A stretch of 64,000 bases of DNA, taken from Euryodendron excelsum (lineage: Eukaryota > Streptophyta > Magnoliopsida > Ericales > Pentaphylacaceae). Every line of letters starts with the position of its first letter. The first letter of the stretch is position 1. The stretch spans positions 15,040,001-15,104,000 of the forward strand of contig CM065399.1 in NCBI GenBank assembly GCA_033060915.1, read 5' to 3'. Below, one piece after another: positions 46,801 through 57,031 of the stretch. Under the pieces are notes generated by a model. That model worked only from the letters and a program-made list of their open reading frames with translations, did not search any database and was not told the DNA's origin. Both the position numbers and the translations under genes were made by a program.

Positions 46801-48979
46801 TTTCAAGTTTCATGCATAAAACTACTTATCCAAACATTCCAAAACCTAGCACAAAACCCTAGTTCAAAACCACTAGGTCCAAACCCTAATTCAAAACTAC
46901 TTTTCCAAACCCTAGGTTAACTTAATCCTACTTAACTAACCCTAGTCAATTAACCTTAGGTCGCCTTAACCCTAGGTTAACCTAACCCTAGTTAGTTAAC
47001 TTTAAGTCACTTTAACCCTAGGGTAATCTAACCCTAATTGTCCAACCATAAGTTAACTTGACCTTAGTTATCTAACCTTAGGTTAACTTGACCCTAGTTA
47101 CCTAACTTTAGGTTAACCTAACCCAAGTTAGTTGACCCTAGTTCACTTAACCTTAGATCAAGTTAGATAACCCTAGGTCAAACTAACCCTAGGCTAACCT
47201 AACCTAAGTTAGTTAACCTTAGGTCAACCCAACCAAGGTTAGTTGACTTTAAGAAAATCAAATTTCAAGGCATTTTGAGTCTATCTCCCAATTCAAGACC
47301 CTTTTTCCAAACATGTTTTCAAAGCATTACACTCTTTTGAGTTTTCAAAAATCATGATTCCAAAACCTTTTCAAATGCTTCTATATTTTCCACAAAAATA
47401 TTTTTAAGAGCCCTCTTAAACTTGTCTTAACAAAATGGTTAAACACTTAACATTTTTAAAAACTTGTTTTCTCAAATGTTTTTTCAAAACTCACAACTCT
47501 AAGGTGATCCTAACCCTTTTATGGTTAGGGTTTTCAAAGGAAAAATGATACATCAAATACAACCTTGAAGATAGTCCATATTAGTGTTCTAAAACCCTAA
47601 GTACTTTTAAAAACTCTTTTCAAAAATAGTTTCCAAGAGTCACACCCTTGAAGTAATCAGTCTTTCCATGGTTAAGTTTTCTTCAAGAGAGAGTGAGATA
47701 TCAAATAGGGTTTTATAAACCTAAAGTCTTCAAAGGAAGTGTCTATCCCTTTTTCAAAAATCATAACCCTAAAGAAGTTTAGTTTCTCAATAACTAACAT
47801 CTCAAGGGTGGTGAAACATTTCAAAGTACCATTCATAAGGTATACAAAAAAGGATTTCCAAAACTTTTCAAAGACAAGTTTACAGAAGCTTTTATCTTAC
47901 TCCAATCCAAACTCTATTTTAAAAAATTCCTAACCAAGGTTTTCAAAAACATTTCAAAGTCTTATCAAATTCTATTCCAAAAATATTTCAAAACTCTCTT
48001 AAGTTGTTTTAAAAATATTTCAAAAACTCCCTTGAGTTATTACAAAACCATTTAAAAAACTTCCTCGAGTTGTTTCAAAAATATTCCAAAAGCTCCCTTA
48101 AGTTGTTTCAAAACATTCCAAAAGTCACTCAAGTTTTATGTCCAAAAATATTTTCAAACTCTCTCAAGTTCTATTTCAAGTCAAAATTCTTGAATTCAAA
48201 CTTTCAAAAACCTTCTAAGACTTCCATGAGTCTATTTCCAATTGGGCCCTTGTCCGAACTACGAATGATTTGATTCTCCCAAAATGAGATATGTAGGCCA
48301 CCCTCAAATAGGTGTGCTCATAACCTTTATTTCAAAACAAATAACCTTTCTAAAATTCTTTCTCAAGTCAAACTATCTTTTCAAAATTAACCTTCAAAGT
48401 CTTCCAAACTATTTTTAAAACTTGCGTCATGCATCATTCATACAAAAAGTGATGACCAAACCCCTCTTTCAAAGTTTAAAAGTGAATATAAAATGAACAT
48501 TAGTAATTGTTGATTCAAGTGAGTGAACTAAGGGTGATTAGATATGTAGGTATCGAAAAGGCAGGGCAGGGTAACGATCTTAGAATATTTTAGCTACACG
48601 TAACCAACTCTTGGACCATAGACTTCTAGTTTCAAAGATCAAAACCGGAGTCACATTTTTAAAAAGGGCTTTAAAATCATTTCAAAAGTTTGCTAAAATC
48701 CTAGTTTCCAAAAACCTCTTAAGAGGACATTTTCAAAACATTTTTAAAAAACCTAAGTTTAGTCTTCAGATTATACTTAATTTTAGGTGACCTAGTATAT
48801 TTTTAACTATGTTAGGTGGTGACTCTAAAACTTTTCCAAAAAGCCTTATTTAAGTTTAAAAACCATTTCAAGTTTAAACCCCAGTCGCACTTGTCCTTTT
48901 AGGAGGGTAAGTTCTAATAGAAAAAGTAGTGTGCTTTTTCTCGAGCCGAAAGGACTCAAGGAAAAAACCGGGCGCAACA
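43827..48979 (+). mobile_element. Ogre-type LTR 'B'' adjoining/nested in A'
   Basis: TGTAAGCATCCC... to ...CCGGGCGCAACA, 5153 bp. It is a reverse-complement relative of LTR B: same CTTTCGGCTCGAG-type terminus, same TTAACCTAGG array (46905-47245), same TGCATGTAGCACATGC. Flanks TTCAA and ACTTT do not match. The A' sequence on the left stops at the equivalent of ~46440 while on the right it resumes at the equivalent of ~48672, so ~2.2 kb of A' is missing around it. Confidence 0.7.
46905..47245. repeat. CCTAGGTTAACCTAACC-type array in LTR B'
   Basis: Irregular ~40-bp units combining CCCTAGGTTAACCTAACCC, TAGTTAGTTAACCTT and AGGTCACTTTAACCCTAGG; the complement of the LTR B array at 33220-33545. 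Confidence 0.8.
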
Positions 48980-49288
48980 ACTTTAAAACGTTTTCAAAAG
49001 GTTGCTAAGCAAATCTATTTTCTTAAAACCTCTTAAGAGGACATTTTCAAAATATTTTCTAAAAATCTAAGTCTAGTTTTCGTATTACGCTTAGCTTTAG
49101 ATGATCAAGCACATCTTTAATTATATTAGGTGGCAACTTTTATTTTTTCCCAAAAGCCGTTATTCAGATCTATTTTCAATATCAAGCCACCATTGCACTT
49201 GTCCTTTTTGGATGGTAGGTTCTAACAGAGAGGGCATCAAGCTTTTTTTTGAGCCAAAAAGGCTCGAGGAAAAAACTTGGGTGTGATA
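48980..49288 (+). mobile_element. Ogre-type 5' LTR 'A'' right end
   Basis: TTTAAAACGTTTTCAAAAGG through CTTGTCCTTTTTGGATGGTA, parallel to 48672-48979 of B'. Ends GGGTGTGATA, the decayed form of GGGCGCAACA, directly before the primer site. Confidence 0.7.
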
Positions 49289-49290
49289 GC

Positions 49291-49308
49291 TGGTAACTTT
49301 GCTGGGGA
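49291..49308 (+). promoter_or_regulatory. Ogre primer binding site (tRNA-Arg type)
   Basis: TGGTAACTTTGCTGGGGA, two bases after the LTR end. It differs from the complement of the plant tRNA-Arg 3' end (TGGCGACTCCGCTGGGGA) by four transitions, all C-to-T or G-to-A. tRNA-Arg priming is typical of Ogre elements, and it fixes the plus orientation. Confidence 0.8.
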
Positions 49309-49992
49309 CATTTAGAGGATTAGGCCATGTAATGTCTTTTCACACTTCATTCACCCCAAATCTTTAGTTACTTGATCCAGTTTTATCCACTTTTCAAAAT
49401 TTTCAAAGTTCAAAAGTCATAAGTTTGTAAAAATCAAACATTATATTTAAAATTTTCACAAACGTTCAAAGTTTTCAAGCAAGTGTCATCACTTGCATTC
49501 ATTTTATTATTCATGCTCTTGCATTGATTTCTATATTCATGCTCTTGTATTGATCATCTATTTCCCTCTTACGTTAAGTTTTTCAAAAAGTACTAACTCT
49601 TTTTATGTGTCTTGTAAGTGAACCCTTTTTCACATTTACTTTATGCTATGCTTTAACTACCATGAATGCATGAATGGTACATGATGGATGTACGTTGTTT
49701 GGCTCTTTCCTCTAATTGCGGAAATTTCACACACACTTGGTGCAAATCACAAGCATTTGCATTATTTCCCGTTACTACCTTCTAGTTTGAAGGGCGAACA
49801 TTAAAGGAGTTGTCAGCAAATGCAGATCTATTTCTTACCTGATGGCCTATCGATAGTTCCCCCGCTCAACTCACCAACCACATATGGGGCTCACTCTTTT
49901 GGGGTTGGACACCGGAGGCTTGAATATTCGGGGGCCAGGCTTTTAAGGAAGCATTAGTTAACACCAACCTCATGCTCATATAGCACCCCTTG
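49309..49992 (+). other. Ogre leader, first part
   Basis: Non-coding sequence after the primer site, with a TTCATGCTCTTGTATTGAT duplication (49509-49556). No ORF1 is recognised. Interrupted at 49993 by solo LTR C and continued at 54879. Confidence 0.6.
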
Positions 49993-51039
49993 TGTCGCGC
50001 CTAGATTTTTTGCACTCGAGGAATACACACACAAGTGGAAAAAATGCTGTACTTTCTCGTTAGAACTCACCCTCCTAGAAGAATGAGTGCGACTAGGTTT
50101 CAATTGAAAATAGATTTAAATAAAGGGCTTTTGGAAAAGATTTGGAGTCGCCACCTAACTTGATTAAGGTGAGTTAGGTCACCTAAAAATTAAGAATAAT
50201 CCGAAAACTACACTTAGGGTTTTTGGAAAAAGGTTTTTTGAAAATACCACTTCTAGAGAGGGTTTTTTTAAGAAAAATAAGTTGTTTGGCAACCTTTAAA
50301 AAACATTTAGCCCTTTTTGAAAAATAACTCCTTTTGGTCTTTGAAATTAGTGATCTAGGTTCAGAGGTTGGTTACGTGTAGGGAAGCCGCACTAAGCCAT
50401 CATCCTACCCCTCCCTTTCGGTACCTACATGTCAATCTACCCTAGATTCACCTATAAGAGTCTTCAACTAAACAATGCCCAATCCTATTCACTTTGAAAA
50501 ACAATGTTTGAAACGAAACTAACATGATGCATGATATGCAAGTGCAGTAGAAGAGAGTTGATTTAGAAATAGATTTGAAAAGAAGAATTGAATTTGATTT
50601 GATTTTATTTGAAAAGAAAGAGATAGAAGTTTGAATTTGGAAGGAAGGTTTTGGAAATTAAAAATAGAGAGATTTGGGAAATGGAAATTTGAAAATTGAT
50701 TGGAGATTTGAAAAGATTATAGAATCTGAGATTTGGAAAATGTGGAGAAATTTAAAATTTGAAAGAAGTTGTGACCGCACCCATGAGGGTTGCCTACGTA
50801 TCCTTTTGGAGGAATCAGGTCAGTCGTAGTTCGAACCGGAGTCCGATTGAAAATAAAAGGTTGGATTGGAAGAAAGATATTGAATTGAAAATTAGATTTG
50901 ATTTGAAATTAGAAGAGGAGATTGGAATTTGAAATTTTGAAAAAGATTGGACTTTGATTTGAAAAGACAGAACTTGGAAGAAAGATTTAGACTTATTTTG
51001 GAAAGATGGAGGTTTAAGAAACCTAGACTTAGGAAAGAG

Positions 51040-51730
51040 ACTTAGGAAAGATTTGACTCGACTTGGAAGGTTTAGGAAATTAGGAAAGATTGGATTTAGG
51101 AAATGTTTGAATTAGGAAAGGTTCAATTTAGGAATGTTTCATTTTTGGAAAGTTTCGAATTAAGAAAGTTTTGAATTAGGAAAGTTTTCAAATTAGGAGA
51201 GTTTCAAAATTAGGAAAGTTTTGAAATTAGGAAAGATTTCAAATTAGGAAAGTTTCACCTTAGGAAAGTTTTGGATGAAGAAAGTTTCAAATTTAAGAAA
51301 GGTTTTGAAAGAGGAAAGGTTTTGAAAATAAGAAAGTTTTGAGTTTAGAAAGTTTTAGATTTGGAAAGATTTGAAGTTTAGAAAGATTTAACTTAAAAAA
51401 GTTTTAAATTTAGAAAGCTTTGAATTTAGAAATATTTGAAATTTGGAAAGTTTATGATTTAAAAAGTTTTAAAGTTTTAGAAAATCTTGAGATTAAGAAG
51501 GGTTTGAGTTTAAGAAAGATTTGAAAACTTAGGTTTGAAAAGTTAAGATTTGAAAATGGGTAGAGTTAGGAAATGGTTGAATTAGGGAAGATATGGAAGT
51601 TGAGTTTTAAAAATTTAGGAAAGATTTTTATGTTCAAGTTAAGATTTAGGAAAGTAGAAGATTAGGAAGGATTTGAACTAGGAAAGATTTGGATTAGGAA
51701 GGGATTGGATTTTGCTTCTAAAAGGGAAGA
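51040..51730. repeat. AGGAAAGTTTCAAATTAGG micro-array in LTR C
   Basis: Some 30 irregular 16-20-bp units (TTAGGAAAGTTTTGAAA and relatives), homologous to the array in LTR A at 30930-31480. Confidence 0.75.
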
Positions 51731-53322
51731 TTTGATTTTGTTTCCAAAAACGGAGGATTGGATCTAGTTTCCTAAACGGGGAGATTGGATTTAGTTTCCT
51801 AAAGGAAAGATTTGATTTGACAAGGATTTGGAAAGGGAGGTTTTAGAAACCCTAGATTTGGAAGACTATAGTTTTGACGTAGAAAAAGAGGTTTTGTAAA
51901 TGTGTAGAGTTTGGGTGTGAAAACAAGAGTTTTTAGAAACCTAGGTTTTAAGGCAAGTTTGAAAACTATATTTTTGGAAAGAAAATTAGGGTTTCCTAAT
52001 TATGAGTTCTAGGGCTTGACTTGGGCACCAAGAAAAAGGATTTTTTTGGAAAGTGTGTTTTTTGGAAACGAGTTTTTGGAAGGAAATCCTAGAGAGGAGT
52101 TTCTAGAGGAAAGATTTTGGAAAGAGAGTCTTTTAGAAAGATTTTTGGTAGGAGAGAGTTTTTAGGAAAGTGAATTTTAAGGAGAAAGAGTTTTTGGAAA
52201 GAAATCCTAGTGAGGAGTTTTTTAGAAAAAGATTTTTAAGAAAGAGATTGAGAAAGAAGTTTTTCTAAGAAGGAAACCTAGGGAACGTTTTTAGAAAGTG
52301 GATCTTGAAGAGAGCGTTTTGGAAGCGAATTTAAAAAGAGAAGTTTTAGAAAATAGATTTTTGGAGGGAGTTTTTGAAAACAATTTTGGAAAGGAGAGTT
52401 TTTAGAAAGTGTGTTGAAAGAGGAGGTTTTAGGAAAAGAGATTTTTAAAAATAGAGTTTTTTGGAAAGTATAAAAACATTTCACTTTCCTAAAGCAATTC
52501 TAACCATAAGAGAGCTAGAACCACTTTAGGAAAGCGGTTTTGAAAACAACAAGATTTGCAAATATGAACCATATTGGTCACTTTGAATGTAACACTTTCC
52601 TAAAGCAACCCTAGCTATGGAAAAGCTAGAATCACCCTAGGATTGTGATTTTGAAAACAAGTTTAATGTAAGCTTTGAAAAACGAGTTTGAAAACAATTT
52701 TTGGAAGAATGCAAGATAATGATATGCACAATGCAAATTTGGGATCGTGAACATACAAGGTTAAGGCTTCACCACATAATCAAGGGGGCCGAACCCACAT
52801 GGTCTCCGGTTAGCCTAAAGAAAAGCCCTCGACACGGTGACCCTTTGATAGTCTAATCCTACACGTGGACTAGGAATCCCCTTGTTTCAAGCATGCAAAG
52901 AAGGGGAGGGGGGGGAAAGAGATGGGGGATTAAAATAGAGAAAACCCAAGTGGGTTAGGAGAGAGAAGAGAGAGGGGGGACTGCAGAAATTTAAACAGAA
53001 AATCTCCCTTGTATCTTATTTATTTTGCGCGCCTTGCTTTCTTCAGTCTTCATTTCACTTCAGTCTTGATCTTCGAGGGCTCGTCTTTAATCTTCAAGGC
53101 TTTGGTTTGCAACTTTTCAAGTCTTCAAAGGAGGGTTGGAGGCTCGTGTATAAGTGTATGGGGAAGTGTATGAGTGTATAGAAGGCTAGGGTTTAGTGTA
53201 TGGTGGCTAGGGTTTGGAAAACCTAGGGAAGCTAGGGTTTAGGGAGTGTTCGAGCTCTGTATATCGAATATTGGTGTTTTTACACTGAGTTTGCAGACCT
53301 CTTTCACGCTGAAAGAGGCTCT

Positions 53323-53332
53323 GTATTTATAG
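53323..53332 (-). promoter_or_regulatory. TATA box of LTR C
   Basis: The minus strand reads CTATAAATAC in CTCTCTATAAATACAGAGCC, at the same relative place as in LTR B and A'. Confidence 0.5.
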
Positions 53333-53639
53333 AGAGGGGAATGCACTGGTGCCTGTTGCAGTGGTGCCAGGCCAAAACTTACACTAGCGCCACTAGGAGT
53401 GGCGCCAGGCCATTGTGGCGCCAGCCATTTAGGAAATATTTAAGGTCGGCAAGCGATGTATCTTTGACTAGATTTGGGCGCCTGTACTAGTGACTACCAT
53501 GCAATTTTAACCTGGCTTCACTAGGAGTGACTCCGGAAAGTTTGGGAAGGAGTTTGAGAGACTGGGAATCACCCAAAAGGTCGGAAAAGAGTAGGAACAC
53601 TTAAAATAGTGTCCCGGAGGTATTTGATTTGAAAAATGA

Positions 53640-54180
53640 GGATAAGATGTGTCAGAAGGGTTGACTGGACCTTTAGGCGCAAAACGGTCAATCAAATTGG
53701 AAAGCTGCCGGGATGGACTCGGATTGTCCCGGAAGAAGACTCAAGATTTGAAAACATTATTCAGAATGTTCCCAAAGGTTGCCGGTTTGATTCCCAGAGC
53801 CGGTGTGGTCGAAAAGGTGACCGGCCCACTAGGGGCAAAATGGTCATTTCGCACCGGGTTTACCGGAACTGACTCGAAATGATCCAAAAGGATAAAGAAA
53901 GGTTGGGAACACTATAAAAAGCATTCTCAGGAAGTTACCGGTTTGATACCCAGAGCCGGTGTGGTCGGAAAAGGAGACCGGCCCACTAGGGGCAAAACGG
54001 TTATTTTGTACCGGGTTCGCCGGAACTGGCTCGAAATGATCCGAAAGGATAAAGAAAGGTTGAGAATACTATAAGAAGTAATCTCAAAAGGTTACCGGTT
54101 TGATATCCAGAGCTGGTGTGGTTCCTGGGGCATTCAGATACCTAGGGGCAAAATGGTCATTTTGATCGGAAAGTCTCAAA
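53640..54180. repeat. ~152-bp tandem repeat in LTR C
   Basis: GCCGGTTTGATTCCCAGAGC, ACCGGTTTGATACCCAGAGC and ACCGGTTTGATATCCAGAGC recur at ~152-158-bp spacing, each followed by CGGTGTGGTC...GGCCCACTAGGGGCAAAAYGG. The first unit (from 53640) is truncated. LTR A has a homologous set at ~39220-39660. Confidence 0.8.
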
Positions 54181-54375
54181 AAAGGTCCAAGGGGCAGTTT
54201 GGTCATTTTTCATTGAAGTGGGCTAGCAGGCACTGGTGTTGACCTGGGTTTTGAGTGTTTCCGCCACTCTGATGGCGGTCGTCGTGACACAGGGGTTTGT
54301 TGGCAATTCCCTACATCGACCTGTTTACGAGTATTTTCGCTACTCGGACGGTTGTGATGTCTGCGAGTATTTTTG

Positions 54376-54665
54376 CTACTCGGACCGTCTCGAGGAATAA
54401 ATTGTCTTGAGAGAGGGATTGGAAAGAGGTCTTATTGTCTCCAAAAAGACGTGCCTAATTTGGAACCGTCTCAAGGAATAAACTGTCTCGAGAGAGGGAT
54501 TGGAAATGGGACTTACCGTTTTCGGAAAGACGTGCCTAATTTGGAACCTTCTCGAGGAATAAACTGTCTTGAGAGAGGGATTGGAAAGGGGACTTACCGT
54601 CTTCAGAAAGACGTGCCTGATTTGGAATAAATTTACCGTCTCAAGGAATCAACTGTCTCGAGAGA
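54376..54665. repeat. ~84-bp tandem repeat in LTR C
   Basis: GAGGAATAAATTGTCTTGAG and close variants (CAAGGAATAAACTGTCTCGA; CGAGGAATAAACTGTCTTGA; CAAGGAATCAACTGTCTCGA) start four successive units with AGAGAGGGATTGGAAA...AGACGTGCCTAATTTGGAA. Because 84 is divisible by three, an 85-codon repetitive frame is open; this is not a gene. Confidence 0.85.
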
Positions 54666-54878
54666 GGGGTTGGAGTTGGAATTTGAAAAGATAATGCCCC
54701 TAAGGGCATTTTGGTTATTTTGCCTCTATTTGGGCCTGGCGGGCCCGCGAGGCGATGGACAGAAGGGATTTGGACTTAGAGAGTCGGTTTCGGTTGGAAT
54801 ATGCCCATATTGACTTGAGTACAAGTCTAGACGAAGCGTAGACCGCCGAGCGGTCAAAAATGGGGTGCTTACACCTTG

Positions 54879-55591
54879 CATAGCCAAACCTTTGGTGAAA
54901 TTAAGACACACTTGTCAATTTAAAAAACCAAGGAAAGAGCGGTCGCTTTACATTTCCTTACTTCTGTCCATTTAACTACCTATTTACTATTGTTATGCTG
55001 TTCATGTATTTATTATATTGTACATACATCAATATCCATTCCAAGACTAAAGTTTCAAGAAACTCAAGTCATTGCATTCTCATGCACATAATCAACCTAT
55101 AGAGAATGGTCTAAAGCCAATATTGCTCAATCAAAGCCTACCAAAACTCCTAAAAGTTTCCAACAACCCTAAGGATTCATAATATACATTCAAATTGCAT
55201 CCCATAAAGAGCAGCCCCAATCCCTCTCTATTCATGGAGATAGGATTGTTAAGAAAACAAGGGGCAACCAAGAAGGAAGGTCTCTCATAGACCCCCGTAC
55301 AAAGCAAGAGGAAGGCAAATCCAAAGACTCGAGAGTAGCTTAGAAATCTAATGTACAAATGATAGGCAAAAAGTCCCATGGAAAAATGTTCCCTCTCCCC
55401 TTAATGAATTTTTATTTTTATGCACAAAAAACAACTCAATAAAATAATGATGTCATCTCTACTTCCTTTGAATGAATGCCATAGATCATAGGTGCAGTAC
55501 TGCATGCAGAGGCAACACCATATCTCCAGAATGAACAAATCATCATACTTAGACCCCTCAAAAGGTAGGGGCACGCTTAGGGCATGCATTA
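54879..55591 (+). other. Ogre leader, second part
   Basis: Continuation after solo LTR C (CATAGCCAAACCTTTGGTGA...). No convincing ORF on either strand. The frames on the minus strand at 55131-55379 and 55401-55589 have no family signature. It ends at CATTA, where copia B begins. Confidence 0.5.
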
Positions 55592-57018
55592 TGAGAAAAC
55601 AAATGTTCTTGTAAGAAGGCTTAATGCATCATATGTGGACCTAGAGGGGGGGGGGGGTGGAATAGGTCTCTACTTCTTTTTCATGCAAGTGCAAGCAATA
55701 GAAAAACTAAATCAAATTACACACAACACAAGCAAAATCTAATACATAAAGCAATTTTAGCATGGAAGCCCTTCTAGGAGAAAAGCACGGGGCCTAGCCC
55801 AACTCTAACCAAGCACTATAGTATAAAAAATTATATAAGAGGGTCTTACAACCATTACACTTGTTCAATCCTCAACACTTCGGCTTGCATCTACACCTTG
55901 TACTCCTTCGAGTTCACAAACATGTTCACGAGTACTTGGAACCTCATCAAATCCTCAATAAATCACCAATTACTTGAACTCCATCAAGCCACACTAGTCT
56001 CTTTCGAAAATTGAGGGATAAGGAAGAGTGAAGTCTTCTTAGGACTTTTCTCAAACACTTGGTGGGAAATCTTGAAAGCTCTCTCTATTGTTGTATAAAG
56101 AACACTCTTATTTCTTGTATACGCACTCAAAGAGAGAGATAGAGAGATGGATATGTCTAGGCTTACACAAGCACACTCTTGAACCACCAATTGTTATCCA
56201 AACTCTGTCCACGTGAGCTACACTTCAAGCTGCTTGAAGAAATTCGAGACGTTCCTCAAGTTTTCAAAAAAGAAGGAGAAGAACATGCCTTTTTGAAAGC
56301 CCAAGATTCATGCATAGCTGCCCCAAAACCATCTACCATGTTTCCTTTGTACAATCTAGCACCTTGTCACCATATGCTTGAAGAAAGCATGGCACTAGCG
56401 TAAAACATGGAAGTGGGGTTCACTTTGTCAGAAAACACTTGTTGAACCAATCAGGACCTTGCTCTAGCAGGGTGGAGCCCGCCTGAGAGCGGGCTTCACT
56501 GGAACAAGTTGCTGAAGCTGCTGAACCCCACTCTAACGGGGTGGAGTTCGCCTAAGAGTGGTCTTCACTAGAATAGATTTTTGCTGAAGTAGCTGCACCC
56601 CGCTAGAGCATGGTTGAGGTCCGCTAGAGTGGGGTTGCCTGGGGTGTCTTTAGTATTTTAGCCATAACGTTTTCCTTTGATGTTGGATTGATGTGATTAA
56701 AAGTTTTCTGGAAAGAAGACTCGAAGATCTACAACTTTTCCTCTAATGAGCCATTTCGAATTCGAACCATATCATGGCTAAAAACCAGCTACAAGAGAAC
56801 GGATCTTCTAGAGAAAGATTCATTTGAATTTTACAAGTGACCCAACTTCTCAAAATTCATCCAGTTGTTGTTAATTCTTCCCTTGAGGCTTTATGGAGAA
56901 AAATTCCTAGCCTTTAAGGTCATTACAATGTTATCAATACACTCAAGCCTCACATAAGACATGAAGAGATTTTAGCTTTCAATTTACATGGTACAAAATG
57001 AGCCAATTTTCCTAACAA
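55592..57018 (-). mobile_element. Copia B 3' LTR (left copy)
   Basis: Near-identical to 60644-62083: GCTTAATGCATCATATGTGG, CCTTGTACTCCTTCGAGTTC, GGAACACTCTTATTTCTTGT, CTTCAAGCTGCTTGAAGAAA. Contains a 13-G run near 55648 and repeated CTCTAGCGGGGTGGAG-like motifs (56460-56635). 1427 bp. Confidence 0.9.
56455..56640. repeat. Imperfect CTCTAGCGGGGTGGAGTCCGC repeats in the copia B 3' LTR
   Basis: Four related units around 56460, 56525, 56600 and 56615 (GCTCTAGCAGGGTGGAGCCC, CTCTAACGGGGTGGAGTTCG, CCCGCTAGAGCATGGTTGAG, CCGCTAGAGTGGGGTTGCC), partly inverted and so able to fold back. Repeated in the 5' LTR at 61505-61705. Confidence 0.65.
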
Positions 57019-57031
57019 TCTCTCCCTTTGG
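57019..57031 (-). promoter_or_regulatory. Copia B polypurine tract
   Basis: The minus strand reads CAAAGGGAGAGAT immediately before the LTR start TGTTAGG. Confidence 0.7.

Larger units (their letters stand above)
49993..54873 (-). mobile_element. Ogre-type solo LTR 'C'
   Basis: TGTCGCGCCTAGATTTTTTG to ...GGGGTGCTTACA with a perfect 5-bp target duplication CCTTG (49988-49992 and 54874-54878). Length 4881 bp, minus orientation. Same subfamily as LTR A: AGGAAAGTTTC array at 51040-51720, CACTGGTGCCTGTTGCAGTG near 53345, then ~152-bp and ~84-bp tandem sets. Nothing codes; the 77-85-codon frames between 53636 and 54630 are translations of the tandem units. Confidence 0.85.

Noticed and set aside
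54373..54630. 85-codon repetitive frame resembling a repeat protein
   Set aside because: Direct translation of an 84-bp tandem repeat inside a solo LTR; open only because the unit length is divisible by three.
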